Shown here one piece after another: positions 14,443-22,487 of a DNA stretch of 64,000 nt. The first letter of the stretch is position 1. Each line of letters begins with the position of its first letter. The stretch covers positions 1 through 64,000 of the forward strand of contig JAQBRV010000004.1 of the NCBI GenBank assembly GCA_028286285.1, read 5' to 3'. The translations under genes and the position numbers were made by a program. The notes beneath the pieces were generated by a model that did not search any database, was not told the DNA's origin, and saw only the letters and a program-made list of their open reading frames with translations. This stretch comes from Candidatus Saccharimonadota bacterium (lineage in GTDB: Bacteria > Patescibacteriota > Saccharimonadia > Saccharimonadales > Saccharimonadaceae).

Positions 14443-15153
14443 ATGAAAAAACTACTAGGAATAATGACAGTTATCATGATAAGTTTGGGAGTTGTCCTGT
14501 TTGTGACCCCTGATACATCGGTGAAAGCAGCAGATGCGGCAACCGGATGTGGGATCCAGACTGATGGTACCCAAGAAGGTGCCGGTGGCCCACACAGCAA
14601 ATTTACCATCACTGGTAACCGTGCTTATATCAAATTCAAAGTTATCGGCGGAGCTGACTGTACGCGTACCGTCACCCTAAAAAGTTACCTCATGCCTGCT
14701 CGCAATGGTGAACCACGCGATCAGCAAAAAAAATTCCAGGAAGTAACTCGCACTGTTGGCCCAGGCCAATATCAGATGTCTGTCGGCCTGCCTCCAAAGG
14801 GTTGTTTCTACCAGGTAGACTTTGTGCGAGTGCTCTCAGATGCAGAGCGTCAAGCTAACGGTGGTAAGAACAAAATGCTCGGATTTGTCCTTAACGGTAC
14901 CCGTAACTGTATCCCAGTTACGCCACCGCCAGTGACTCCTCCAGTAACCCCTCCGGTAACTCCACCGGTAACCCCACAGACTCCGACCCCAGCTACTCCG
15001 GTTAGCTCGGTGATACCTACCGCAACAACGCTGCCAGAAACCGGTATGGTTGAATCAATTGCTTCAATCTTCGGTGTTGGCTCAGTAGTCGCCGCTGGAA
15101 GTTATTACGCAGTAAGTCGTAAACAACTCCTGAGCGCCCTTCTTAACCGATAA
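14443..15153 (+). CDS. Secreted LPETG-tailed surface protein with Pro-rich stalk
   Basis: The start at 14443 has GGGAG 7 bases upstream; the longer reading from 14404 is not a signal peptide. The 236-residue product has signal peptide MKKLLGIMTVIMISLGVVLF (cut near VKA|AD), then a ~115-residue Cys-containing beta-rich domain. A stalk of VTPP repeats follows, then LPETG, a hydrophobic helix (IASIFGVGSVVAAGSYYAV) and a basic tail. It shares the anchor design of the protein at 11337 and probably the same sortase, which is not in this window. It has its own consensus promoter and terminator, so it is a monocistronic surface antigen or adhesin candidate. Confidence 0.85.
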   Translation: MKKLLGIMTVIMISLGVVLFVTPDTSVKAADAATGCGIQTDGTQEGAGGPHSKFTITGNRAYIKFKVIGGADCTRTVTLKSYLMPARNGEPRDQQKKFQEVTRTVGPGQYQMSVGLPPKGCFYQVDFVRVLSDAERQANGGKNKMLGFVLNGTRNCIPVTPPPVTPPVTPPVTPPVTPQTPTPATPVSSVIPTATTLPETGMVESIASIFGVGSVVAAGSYYAVSRKQLLSALLNR

Positions 15154-15178
15154 GCTTACTCACTGAGAATTTCAATAG

Positions 15179-15210
15179 TATCGCAGAGCTCCGGCTCTGC
15201 GATATTTTAT
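15179..15210 (+). terminator. Terminator of the second LPETG protein
   Basis: TATCGCAGAGC pairs with GCTCTGCGATA around TCCG, followed by TTTTATT. Confidence 0.88.
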
Positions 15211-15272
15211 TCGCGACGATACGCTACAGGTAGTGTATGTAAATAAAACAATGACCATATATATCATAACTG

Positions 15273-15301
15273 TTGACTTGATTTGTCAATAGGTGTATAC
15301 C
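15273..15301 (+). promoter_or_regulatory. Promoter of the GC-rich cassette
   Basis: TTGACT, 17-base spacer, TATACC (15296-15301). The -10 lies within AGGTGTATACCT, a near palindrome that could be an operator. The leader to the TTG start is ~90 bases with no other gene. Confidence 0.6.
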
Positions 15302-15398
15302 TGTGAGGACATGTGTTGAGCCGCAACGGTGCGACCTTATCATGTTCACTCTGTGAGCGTGACGGGCATGTTATTCACAATTATGGAAGGATCGAACA

Positions 15399-15764
15399 TT
15401 GTCATATGATGACAAGGTGGCCGTATTGGCTGCCAAGATCAAGGACGACGTCTTCGCAGAACTCGAGCTCCAGGGGCTCGAGTTCGCTCAGCAGGTTGCC
15501 GGAAGGCACAAGCTGGAGCGTGACGACAAGGTAAACCGGTGGATCTACTTCCTCGCCAACAAGTACTACGGAAGCTCTGACACATTCGGAATTCGTCGCA
15601 CGCTGGCCGACATCGGCCCGTGCGAGGGCACCATCCACAGTGCGCTCCGCGAGGCAGTGTGGATCGTCGCCAAGAACTTCGTGCGCAGCAAGTTCGAGGT
15701 GTTGGCTGAAGAGCTCAACGGCTCGGAGCTGGTCGGCGCAGAAGTCCGGATGGTTCCGGCCTGA
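15399..15764 (+). CDS. Small GC-rich DNA-binding-like protein (possible DnaA domain IV-like helix bundle)
   Basis: A 121-residue all-helical protein that starts at TTG with GGAAGG 8 bases upstream. The segment WIYFLANKYYGSSDTFGIRR followed by LADIGPCEGTIHSALREAVW has the shape of the DnaA C-terminal helix-turn-helix (LAR.yTg.s...IG..F.grdhsTV.hAv). A Trp-repressor-like DNA-binding fold is therefore conceivable, though the similarity is weak. Codon third positions are mainly G/C, unlike surrounding genes, so it is probably transferred. Its stop and the next start overlap as TGATG. It could be a regulator carried on a mobile cassette next to tRNA-Glu. Confidence 0.55.
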   Translation: MSYDDKVAVLAAKIKDDVFAELELQGLEFAQQVAGRHKLERDDKVNRWIYFLANKYYGSSDTFGIRRTLADIGPCEGTIHSALREAVWIVAKNFVRSKFEVLAEELNGSELVGAEVRMVPA

Positions 15765-15919
15765 TGGGCGACCGTCCGTCGCCCGCTTGGCAACACGAGA
15801 TCGCAGCAGCAATACCGGTGGCCGTGTTTCGGCCGCCAGGTGGCGGGGAAATCCGGCAACAGCCGACCCCTGCTCCTGACTCGGTAAGGCCGCCGATCAA
15901 CCCGTTCCAGGTGACCTGA
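15764..15919 (+). CDS. 51-residue Pro-rich small protein, coupled
   Basis: A short ORF whose ATG overlaps the previous TGA (TGATG), the classic layout for translational coupling. The product is MGDRPSPAWQHEIAAAIPVA followed by a Pro/Gly/Arg-rich tail ending PFQVT. It is soluble and probably mostly disordered; I recognise no family. It has the same G/C-biased composition as its partner and ends 7 bases before a perfect GC-rich hairpin, so the two ORFs form a compact unit. Its small size leaves real doubt whether it is translated. Confidence 0.4.
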   Translation: MGDRPSPAWQHEIAAAIPVAVFRPPGGGEIRQQPTPAPDSVRPPINPFQVT

Positions 15920-15926
15920 TCCTTCC

Positions 15927-15962
15927 GGCGGACCGGGCGAGTGCAAACTCGCCCGGTCCGCC
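15927..15962 (+). terminator. GC-rich tract-less hairpin after the cassette
   Basis: GGCGGACCGGGCGAG pairs perfectly with CTCGCCCGGTCCGCC around TGCAAA. No T tract follows. It resembles the hairpin at 12118-12164. Confidence 0.7.
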
Positions 15963-16012
15963 ACACCTACTTCCATACGTAATATCATTTAGTACACCCG
16001 ACCGCCGCACCT

Positions 16013-16035
16013 ATCCACTATCAAGTGGATTTTTT
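16013..16035 (+). terminator. Intrinsic terminator before the GH5 gene
   Basis: ATCCACT-ATCA-AGTGGAT followed by a T run. It isolates the accessory region from the GH5 gene. Confidence 0.75.
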
Positions 16036-16063
16036 AATATGTCGGGTAAGTTATACTAGGAGT

Positions 16064-17071
16064 ATGAATAGTGCACCTTTCAAGGGCGTCAACTTAGGGG
16101 GCTGGCTGGTACTTGAGAAGTGGATGACCCCCAGCTTATTTGAGGGGCGTGATGCCAAGAATGAATATGAACTTGTTCAGTCAAAAGGAGGTAAGGCGGT
16201 ACTGGAACAGCATCACACTACCTTTATGACAGAAGCCGATTTCATGTGGTTGAACGATCACAATATTAACGCTGTCCGTATTCCAATTGGGTATTGGATT
16301 TTTGGTGACGAATCGCCGTATATCGGCGCGATCGAGAAACTAGATTGGGCAATAATGATGGGTGAGAAATATAATATTAAAGTATTAATTGATCTTCACG
16401 GGGCACCGGGGGCGCAAAATGCCGCCGGACACAGTGGCAGTGGTCGCCCGGATATACCTAGGTGGCTAGATGATCCAGACAAGCAGGAGCGAACGATCCG
16501 CGTATTAGAACGGCTGGCAGAACGCTACTTTGATCGCCCAATCGTATGGGGGATTGAACTTGTCAACGAGCCACTAGCAGATAAATTTGGGTTTCGATTG
16601 ATACGATTTTATCGGCGAGCCTACAAGCGATTACTGCGAGTAGCGCGACCCGGTTTGTATATTGTGTTTTCTGATGGCTTCAAGCCGCTCCTGCTGACAG
16701 GTGCTCTATGGAAACGCAATAAGCTTCCTGTAGCGATGGACTGTCATCTATACCAGTGTTTCGGCGAGCATGACCGAACACTAACGGTGGACGAACATCT
16801 AGTAAGGGCAACGCAACGACGGTGGCTGATTCGTTTTTTACAGTTATGGCAGCCAGTTATTATTGGCGAATGGAGTGGCGTGCTTCCCTGGAGCCTGCAG
16901 AAGAACATGTCGCAGTCAGACAGAGAGCGGATGCGGAATCAATTTATTACCAGGCAGCGGATGGCGTATGCGGATGCGGTCGGCTGGTATTATTGGAATT
17001 ATAAAACAGAAAATAAAAGTGGATGGAACTTCCGATCTATCGCTGAAACCGACCCCGAAGTGCTACAATAA
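16064..17071 (+). CDS. GH5 family glycoside hydrolase (exo-beta-1,3-glucanase-like)
   Basis: The 335-residue form starting at 16064 is chosen; TATACT (16052-16057) and AGGAGT lie directly upstream. The N-terminal GVNLGGWLVLEKWMTPSLF is the hallmark of exo-1,3-beta-glucanase-type GH5 enzymes. The acid/base Glu169 is in VNEPL and the nucleophile Glu269 in IIGEWSG. His/Tyr substrate-site residues are in IDLHGAPGAQN and CHLYQCF. These features predict a retaining (beta/alpha)8 beta-glucosidase or glucanase. There is no signal peptide, so it should act in the cytoplasm on imported oligosaccharides unless exported by another route. It is followed by pgk after 20 bases. Confidence 0.88.
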   Translation: MNSAPFKGVNLGGWLVLEKWMTPSLFEGRDAKNEYELVQSKGGKAVLEQHHTTFMTEADFMWLNDHNINAVRIPIGYWIFGDESPYIGAIEKLDWAIMMGEKYNIKVLIDLHGAPGAQNAAGHSGSGRPDIPRWLDDPDKQERTIRVLERLAERYFDRPIVWGIELVNEPLADKFGFRLIRFYRRAYKRLLRVARPGLYIVFSDGFKPLLLTGALWKRNKLPVAMDCHLYQCFGEHDRTLTVDEHLVRATQRRWLIRFLQLWQPVIIGEWSGVLPWSLQKNMSQSDRERMRNQFITRQRMAYADAVGWYYWNYKTENKSGWNFRSIAETDPEVLQ

Positions 17072-17091
17072 GAGGGAATAAAAGGGTAGGT

Positions 17092-18315
17092 ATGGGCTTT
17101 TTCAAACAGACAATTCGTGATGTGCCACTCGATGGCCAAACCGTGCTAGTACGCGCTGATTACAACGTACCGCTTCAGGCGGATGGCACGATCGATGACG
17201 ATTTTCGGATTCGGGCGAGCTTGCCGACTATTCGTGCCCTTCGGGAGCGGGGGTGCAAGGTGGTGATTATTAGTCACCTGGGACGACCAGAGGGAAAAGA
17301 TGCGTCGCTCAGCCTGGAGTCAATTGGGCAACGACTGGCAGCACTACTGGAAAAAGAAGTTTTGTTCGTTGGTGATTGTGTCGGCGACAAAGTTTATCAA
17401 GTGGTGAGGCATGCGTCGCCCTCGAGCATTATCCTGCTCGAGAATCTTCGGTTTTACCCCGGCGAAGAAGCCGATGACGAGGCATTTGCCAAAAAGGTCG
17501 CTCAGGCGACGAACGCTAGTTATTTTATACAAGATGGCTTCGGGGTAGTCCATCGCGCCCATGCCAGTACGCACGCCATCACGCTTCTATTGCCATCTGT
17601 GGCTGGTTTGCTGCTGGAAAAAGAATACACCACGATCACTAATGCTATGCGCGCTCCGGCGCGTCCCTTGGTGGCGGTAATGGGGGGAGCGAAGGTGAGT
17701 GACAAGATCAAGGTCATTAAAGCCCTGGTGGATGAAGCCGACACGATTGTTGTCAGTGGTGCCATGGCTAACACCTTTCTGACTTATCGGGGTCTGAAGC
17801 TTGGTAAGAGCAAAGTTGAGCCTGATCAATCGGCTATTTTGGATGAAATTTATGCTGCGGTCGAAAAAAAGGTTGGTGAAAACCGGGTCGATGACTTTCT
17901 GATGCTGCCAGTCGACCTCGCGGTCTCGAGCGACTTTGCCAACAGCGAGCGGCGTGAAGTCCCCGCCGATAGCCTCTCTGATGACGACATGGCACTAGAT
18001 GTCGGCAAGCGTACGATTGAAAAAGTTGACGCGATTGTCGCAGCCGCCAAGACGGTCATTTGGAACGGTACCCTCGGGGTGTCAGAATTTTCGAACTTTG
18101 CCCATGGATCAGCCCGACTGGCCCTCGCTCTGGCAACCCATCCAGAGATTGAGTCGATCGTTGGCGGTGGCGATACGGTCGATTTCGTCCTCAAATGGGA
18201 CGCGCGTCATGGCGAGAGCTTTGGTCACGTCTCAACAGGGGGTGGCGCAAGTCTGGAACTAATGGCGGGCGATCCGCTGCCGGGTGTTGAAAGTCTGCTA
18301 GACGCTAAAAGGTAA
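17092..18315 (+). CDS. pgk: Phosphoglycerate kinase
   Basis: This glycolytic enzyme makes ATP from 1,3-bisphosphoglycerate. The 407 residues cover both Rossmann-like lobes. Substrate-binding RADYNVPL is near residue 22 and SHLGRPEG near 60. The ATP-lobe features are VMGGAKVSDKI, NGTLGVSEF and the GGGDTVDFV loop near residue 357, with STGGGASLELMAG close to the end. It lies directly upstream of tpiA, a common glycolytic pairing. GGTAGG precedes the ATG. It is full length, cytoplasmic, and has no unusual insertion. Confidence 0.97.
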   Translation: MGFFKQTIRDVPLDGQTVLVRADYNVPLQADGTIDDDFRIRASLPTIRALRERGCKVVIISHLGRPEGKDASLSLESIGQRLAALLEKEVLFVGDCVGDKVYQVVRHASPSSIILLENLRFYPGEEADDEAFAKKVAQATNASYFIQDGFGVVHRAHASTHAITLLLPSVAGLLLEKEYTTITNAMRAPARPLVAVMGGAKVSDKIKVIKALVDEADTIVVSGAMANTFLTYRGLKLGKSKVEPDQSAILDEIYAAVEKKVGENRVDDFLMLPVDLAVSSDFANSERREVPADSLSDDDMALDVGKRTIEKVDAIVAAAKTVIWNGTLGVSEFSNFAHGSARLALALATHPEIESIVGGGDTVDFVLKWDARHGESFGHVSTGGGASLELMAGDPLPGVESLLDAKR

Positions 18316-18355
18316 ATACTATACACTTAAAAGGACATAAGCATAAGTAGAATAT

Positions 18356-19144
18356 ATGGCTGCAAAAAATAAGAAATTGATCGTTGGCAACTGGAAAATG
18401 AACCTCAACGTGCATGAGGCGAGTTTGTATGTCCACACCCTTAGTAAGCTGGTCAAAACCCACCGAACTGTCGAGGTGGTGTTGGCGCCAACCATGCTTG
18501 CACTGCAGTCACTCAGTCTGCAGGTGAATTATCGCCAATTTAAACTGGCTGCCCAGAACATTTACTGGCGTGATCACGGTGCATTTACCGGTGAAATATC
18601 GGCGCAGCAGCTCAGTGGTGTCGTGCAATACGCCATTATCGGTCACTCAGAGCGGCGGCACATCTTCCATGAATCAGATAAGGACACGCGCAATAAAGTT
18701 CAGGCGGCAATTCGAAACGGCATTTCACCGATCCTCTGTGTCGGTGAGACGGCTGCCGAACGTGCCCTTAATGAAACCAACGACGTCTTACATGATCAAT
18801 TGGTTGGCGGACTCGCCAACGTCACCAGTGAAGAGCTAGCGCAGATCACCATAGCCTATGAGCCGGTCTGGGCAATTGGGACAGGCAACAACGCCACACC
18901 GCACGACGTCAGGCAGGCTGAAAAAGCGATTCGCAGCCAGATTAGCCATCTTTATGGTAAAACAGCCGCCGAAGCTGTGAATGTGCTGTATGGCGGCAGC
19001 GTTAATAAAGACAGCGCGACTGATTACTTGATGATTCCTGGGGTTGATGGACTCCTGATTGGCGGCGCTAGCTTAGACGCCGAGGCATTTAGTGATATTA
19101 TTGAAAAAGCACATAACGCGGCCTCGGTCGTCGTGAAACAATAG
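18356..19144 (+). CDS. tpiA: Triosephosphate isomerase
   Basis: TpiA interconverts glyceraldehyde-3-phosphate and dihydroxyacetone phosphate. The 262 residues form a (beta/alpha)8 barrel: Asn12/Lys14 in VGNWKMN, electrophile His97 in IIGHSERR, catalytic base Glu169 in AYEPVWAIGTG, and the phosphate loop YGGSVNKDS and GGASL. It lies 40 bases after pgk and 9 bases before the next gene. A TAGAAT box stands 2 bases before the ATG, so a separate start of transcription is possible but unsure. It is full length and canonical. Confidence 0.97.
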   Translation: MAAKNKKLIVGNWKMNLNVHEASLYVHTLSKLVKTHRTVEVVLAPTMLALQSLSLQVNYRQFKLAAQNIYWRDHGAFTGEISAQQLSGVVQYAIIGHSERRHIFHESDKDTRNKVQAAIRNGISPILCVGETAAERALNETNDVLHDQLVGGLANVTSEELAQITIAYEPVWAIGTGNNATPHDVRQAEKAIRSQISHLYGKTAAEAVNVLYGGSVNKDSATDYLMIPGVDGLLIGGASLDAEAFSDIIEKAHNAASVVVKQ

Positions 19145-19153
19145 GGTGGGGCA

Positions 19154-20290
19154 ATGAAAGAATTTGATTTTGACGAACTAGATAAAGCGGTCAACTCACT
19201 GATGGGTGATATTAAAAAGCCTGAAGATGGATCCCCGGCACAAACAGCGACACCGCCGACTGACGATGCTCAGTCTGTTGCAATTACTCCCGTGACGCCA
19301 CCCTCCGTCATCGCTGAGCTACCAAAGACCCCTCCCGCACCCGAACCAGCCGCTTCCCCTGCCCCAGTGGCCACTTCCCTATCGCCGCCGGTTGTTCGAC
19401 AGAGTGGACGTTTTATGGACGTGGTGCATCCGTCATCAGACATGAAAACAGCGCCTCAAACATCTACACCGTCACGTGAAGGCATTGCCCTGCAGCCGAT
19501 GAATGTTGGTAGCAGGCCAAATATGTCACCAGCTAGTTTCGATGTGGTGACGCAAGGTGGAATTCGTCCAGCTCAAGTCGCGACACCACTACCCGTCGTG
19601 AGCGAGACGGTAACCGAAACTCCTGAGTTACCAAAGGCTACCGAACCGACACCAGCTTCGAGTGACGCCTGGGCGTCGCCATTCCTACCGGACACTCAAG
19701 TAGAAAAGCGCCCACTGGGGGGTAGTCAACTTGGAGGCGGCGAACATGGCTTAAGTGAGGCAATCGCCGCGGAGCTTTCAAAGGAAAGAACCGATGAGGA
19801 TGACAAGCCTGCATCAAACGAGCCGATCCCTAAGCCCGTCGCTCCACCAACTGAACCACTGACACGAGAGATAAATGATGACAAGCACACCGAACCGACA
19901 GTGGACTCTGAGACGCCAGCTAAGAAAACAAACGATGTCGACCCTCAGCTCAATCCCGAAGTTGCTCCCGCCGCGTTGCCAGCCGAGCTTAACAGCGATC
20001 TCGTAGCGATTGAATCTGGTCAAGCAGGCATTGCTCCGACAATAGCATCAGTAGACGGATCAACCTCAACCTCGATGTTAGCCTCAAGTTCGATTCCGCC
20101 GCAGTACAGCGAACAGCCGAGTACGGGCGACGCGTCACATACGCCTATTTATGACAATGAAGCAGTCCATCAGCCGTTGGCTCACCCGGCCAAAAAGAAA
20201 AAAGGCTGGTTGCTTATCGTTTTGATCGTCATTATCCTGCTGGTTGGTAGTGGACTTGGTGCGGCGGCGTACTTCCTTGGCCTTCTCTAG
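19154..20290 (+). CDS. Tail-anchored protein with long disordered Pro/Thr/Ala-rich region
   Basis: Unrecognised 378-residue protein. It begins with an acidic MKEFDFDELDKAVNSLMGDI amphipathic segment, followed by ~300 residues rich in Pro, Thr, Ser and Ala that must be largely disordered. A basic KKKKGW patch and a single C-terminal transmembrane helix (LLIVLIVIILLVGSGLGAAA) end the chain. This is a tail-anchor topology with the disordered part in the cytoplasm. It is 9 bases after tpiA and likely cotranscribed. A scaffold role at the membrane, possibly in division or polarity as for other long disordered anchored proteins, is a guess. Confidence 0.7.
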   Translation: MKEFDFDELDKAVNSLMGDIKKPEDGSPAQTATPPTDDAQSVAITPVTPPSVIAELPKTPPAPEPAASPAPVATSLSPPVVRQSGRFMDVVHPSSDMKTAPQTSTPSREGIALQPMNVGSRPNMSPASFDVVTQGGIRPAQVATPLPVVSETVTETPELPKATEPTPASSDAWASPFLPDTQVEKRPLGGSQLGGGEHGLSEAIAAELSKERTDEDDKPASNEPIPKPVAPPTEPLTREINDDKHTEPTVDSETPAKKTNDVDPQLNPEVAPAALPAELNSDLVAIESGQAGIAPTIASVDGSTSTSMLASSSIPPQYSEQPSTGDASHTPIYDNEAVHQPLAHPAKKKKGWLLIVLIVIILLVGSGLGAAAYFLGLL

Positions 20291-20309
20291 GCTGTTATAC
20301 TAGATAGTA

Positions 20310-22418
20310 ATGGATATTCTCGAGGGGCTCAACCAGGCTCAGATAAAGGCGGCTCAACATACTGAAGGCCCACTGCTTATTTTGGCTGGGGCGGGTAGTG
20401 GCAAGACCAAGACTCTGACGCATCGGATCGCTTACTTGATACAGCATGAAGCCGTCTGGCCAGACGAAATCTTGGCTGTGACATTTACCAATAAGGCGGC
20501 CAAAGAAATGCGCTTGCGACTGGGCGCGCTCGTCGGTCAGGATGGTGCGCAGCGTCAATTCATGACTTGGATGGGGACATTTCACGGTGTCTGCGTGCGA
20601 CTTCTTAAGATTGATGGCGCTTCGATCGGCATTAATCATAATTTTGTTATTTACGATGAAGATGACCGTCAAGGACTGATTAAACAGGCGATGAAACAGC
20701 TCCACATCGCTGACCAAAAGATTAAGCCGCGGGCAGTGAGCAGTATCATCTCGAGTGCTAAAAATGAACTAGTCTCGCCCGATGAGTTTGAGGCCACAGC
20801 GCAGTATCCGTTTCAAAAAAGTGTGGCTGAGATATATCGACTCTACGAAACCTTGCGACAGCGGTCTGGCGCGCTTGATTTTGACGATCTACTGATCGAG
20901 ACGGTGCGGTTGTTCAAAGAACAACCAGACATACGCAAAAAATGGCAGGCCAAGTTTAAATATATCCTGATCGACGAATACCAAGATACGAACGCTGCTC
21001 AATACGCCATTGTGAAGAGCTTAGTGAACAAGACACAAAATATCTGTGTCGTTGGCGACGACTGGCAATCGATTTATAGCTGGCGTGGGGCTGACTTTAC
21101 AAATATTCTCAATTTTGAGCGTGATTTTCCGGGTGCCAAGATCGTCAAGCTCGAGCAAAATTACCGCAGCAGCGGCGCTATTTTAGAAGCTGCACACAAC
21201 GTGATCAGTAAGAACCTGCAACGAACTGACAAGAAGTTGTGGACCGACGCGGGCTTTGGAAGCCCAGTCCAGATCTACGGTGCCTACGACGAAGCGGAAG
21301 AGACACATATGGTAGCCAGCCGAATCAGTAGTCAGGTTATGATCGGCGCTAGGGCGTACCACGATTACGCAGTGCTGTATCGAACGAATGCCCAAAGCTA
21401 TAGTTTGGAGCGAGCGCTACTTCAAGCGCGAGTCCCCTATCACATCGTTGGTGGTGTGCGTTTTTACGACCGCAAAGAAGTAAGAGATGTTGTGGCCTAT
21501 CTACGACTACTGTATCAACCCAGTGATGTCATGAGCTTTAGTCGTATCGTGAATGTGCCAACCCGGGGCATTGGTGCGACCAGCCTCGATAAGTTCCTAT
21601 TGTGGCAGCGGGCAAGTGGTTTCGATATCGTGGCGGCGTTGGTGAACGTCGAACAAACCTCCACGCTGACCGGGCGCGCCCGTCAATCATTGAGCCAGCT
21701 AGGTGAGGCTCTGCGCTCACTCCAGGGCATGGTTGAAGCGGGGCAGTCACCAAGTGATATCATCAGCAAACTGATCGATGTTGTCGGCTACCGGGAGTAT
21801 ATCAAGGACGGCACGCCACAAGCCGAGGATCGCGAAGCCAATATTGGGGCGCTTATCTCCGACGCCCAAGCCTTTGCCTCGTTACCAGATTTCCTTGAAG
21901 AAGTAGCCCTGATGTCGAGTACCGATAGCGACAGCAAAAAAGATAGCGTCACCCTGATGACTATCCATGCTGCTAAGGGTCTTGAGTTTCCTGTGGTGTT
22001 TATCGTTGGCATGGAAGAGGGTATTTTGCCGCATGCTCGAATTCAGGAAGGTGGCCCAGCTGAACTCGAAGAAGAACGGCGGCTATGCTATGTCGGCATG
22101 ACGCGTGCTCGCGAGGAACTTCATCTGTCGTATGCCTATAGTCGACTCCAATTTGGTCAGCGAACCTACAACCCGATGTCTCGATTCCTGGGTGATCTCG
22201 GGCACGAAGCGGCGATGATTGCCGCTACGCCGTCAACTCGCACCCACGACGAGTGGGCAGCAGAACCTGGCTACGATATTGGTGATCAAGTAAAATCCAT
22301 GCAATTTGGCGTTGGTGAAGTAATTGATGTCGATGGCCTCGCAGTGACGGTTGCTTTTGCGCAGGGCCAGACTAAAAAGTTGAACGTTGAGTACGCTCGC
22401 CTCGAGAAGTTAGCGTAA
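20310..22418 (+). CDS. uvrD: UvrD/PcrA-type superfamily I DNA helicase
   Basis: An ATP-dependent 3'-5' helicase for excision repair and for clearing replication conflicts. All motifs are present in 702 residues: Q motif (GLNQAQIKAA), Walker A (AGAGSGKTKTL), Ia (TFTNKAA), II (LIDEYQDTN), III (VGDDWQSIYSWRGAD), IV (LEQNYRSS), V (LMTIHAAKGLEF) and VI (CYVGMTRAREELHLS). A C-terminal Tudor-like segment (DIGDQVKSMQFGVGEVIDVD) resembles the PcrA RNA-polymerase-binding tail. TATACT lies 8 bases before the ATG with no ribosome binding site, so it is probably leaderless. It acts with uvrA and uvrC elsewhere in the window; uvrB is not here. Confidence 0.96.
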   Translation: MDILEGLNQAQIKAAQHTEGPLLILAGAGSGKTKTLTHRIAYLIQHEAVWPDEILAVTFTNKAAKEMRLRLGALVGQDGAQRQFMTWMGTFHGVCVRLLKIDGASIGINHNFVIYDEDDRQGLIKQAMKQLHIADQKIKPRAVSSIISSAKNELVSPDEFEATAQYPFQKSVAEIYRLYETLRQRSGALDFDDLLIETVRLFKEQPDIRKKWQAKFKYILIDEYQDTNAAQYAIVKSLVNKTQNICVVGDDWQSIYSWRGADFTNILNFERDFPGAKIVKLEQNYRSSGAILEAAHNVISKNLQRTDKKLWTDAGFGSPVQIYGAYDEAEETHMVASRISSQVMIGARAYHDYAVLYRTNAQSYSLERALLQARVPYHIVGGVRFYDRKEVRDVVAYLRLLYQPSDVMSFSRIVNVPTRGIGATSLDKFLLWQRASGFDIVAALVNVEQTSTLTGRARQSLSQLGEALRSLQGMVEAGQSPSDIISKLIDVVGYREYIKDGTPQAEDREANIGALISDAQAFASLPDFLEEVALMSSTDSDSKKDSVTLMTIHAAKGLEFPVVFIVGMEEGILPHARIQEGGPAELEEERRLCYVGMTRAREELHLSYAYSRLQFGQRTYNPMSRFLGDLGHEAAMIAATPSTRTHDEWAAEPGYDIGDQVKSMQFGVGEVIDVDGLAVTVAFAQGQTKKLNVEYARLEKLA

Positions 22419-22424
22419 GCAAGA

Positions 22425-22454
22425 TTGCAGTGCAACCCAGTTTTTTGCTATACT
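22425..22454 (+). promoter_or_regulatory. Promoter of the Rpf/G5 gene
   Basis: TTGCAG, 18-base spacer, TATACT (22449-22454) preceded by TGC. It gives a ~27-base leader containing two GAGGT copies. Confidence 0.5.
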
Positions 22455-22487
22455 GTAACGAGGTACATTTGAGGTGTACGTCTTTCT

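Noticed and set aside
15402-15812. Minus-strand ORF opposite the GC-rich cassette
   Set aside because: No ribosome site or promoter, while the plus strand has both; typical shadow in GC-rich DNA.
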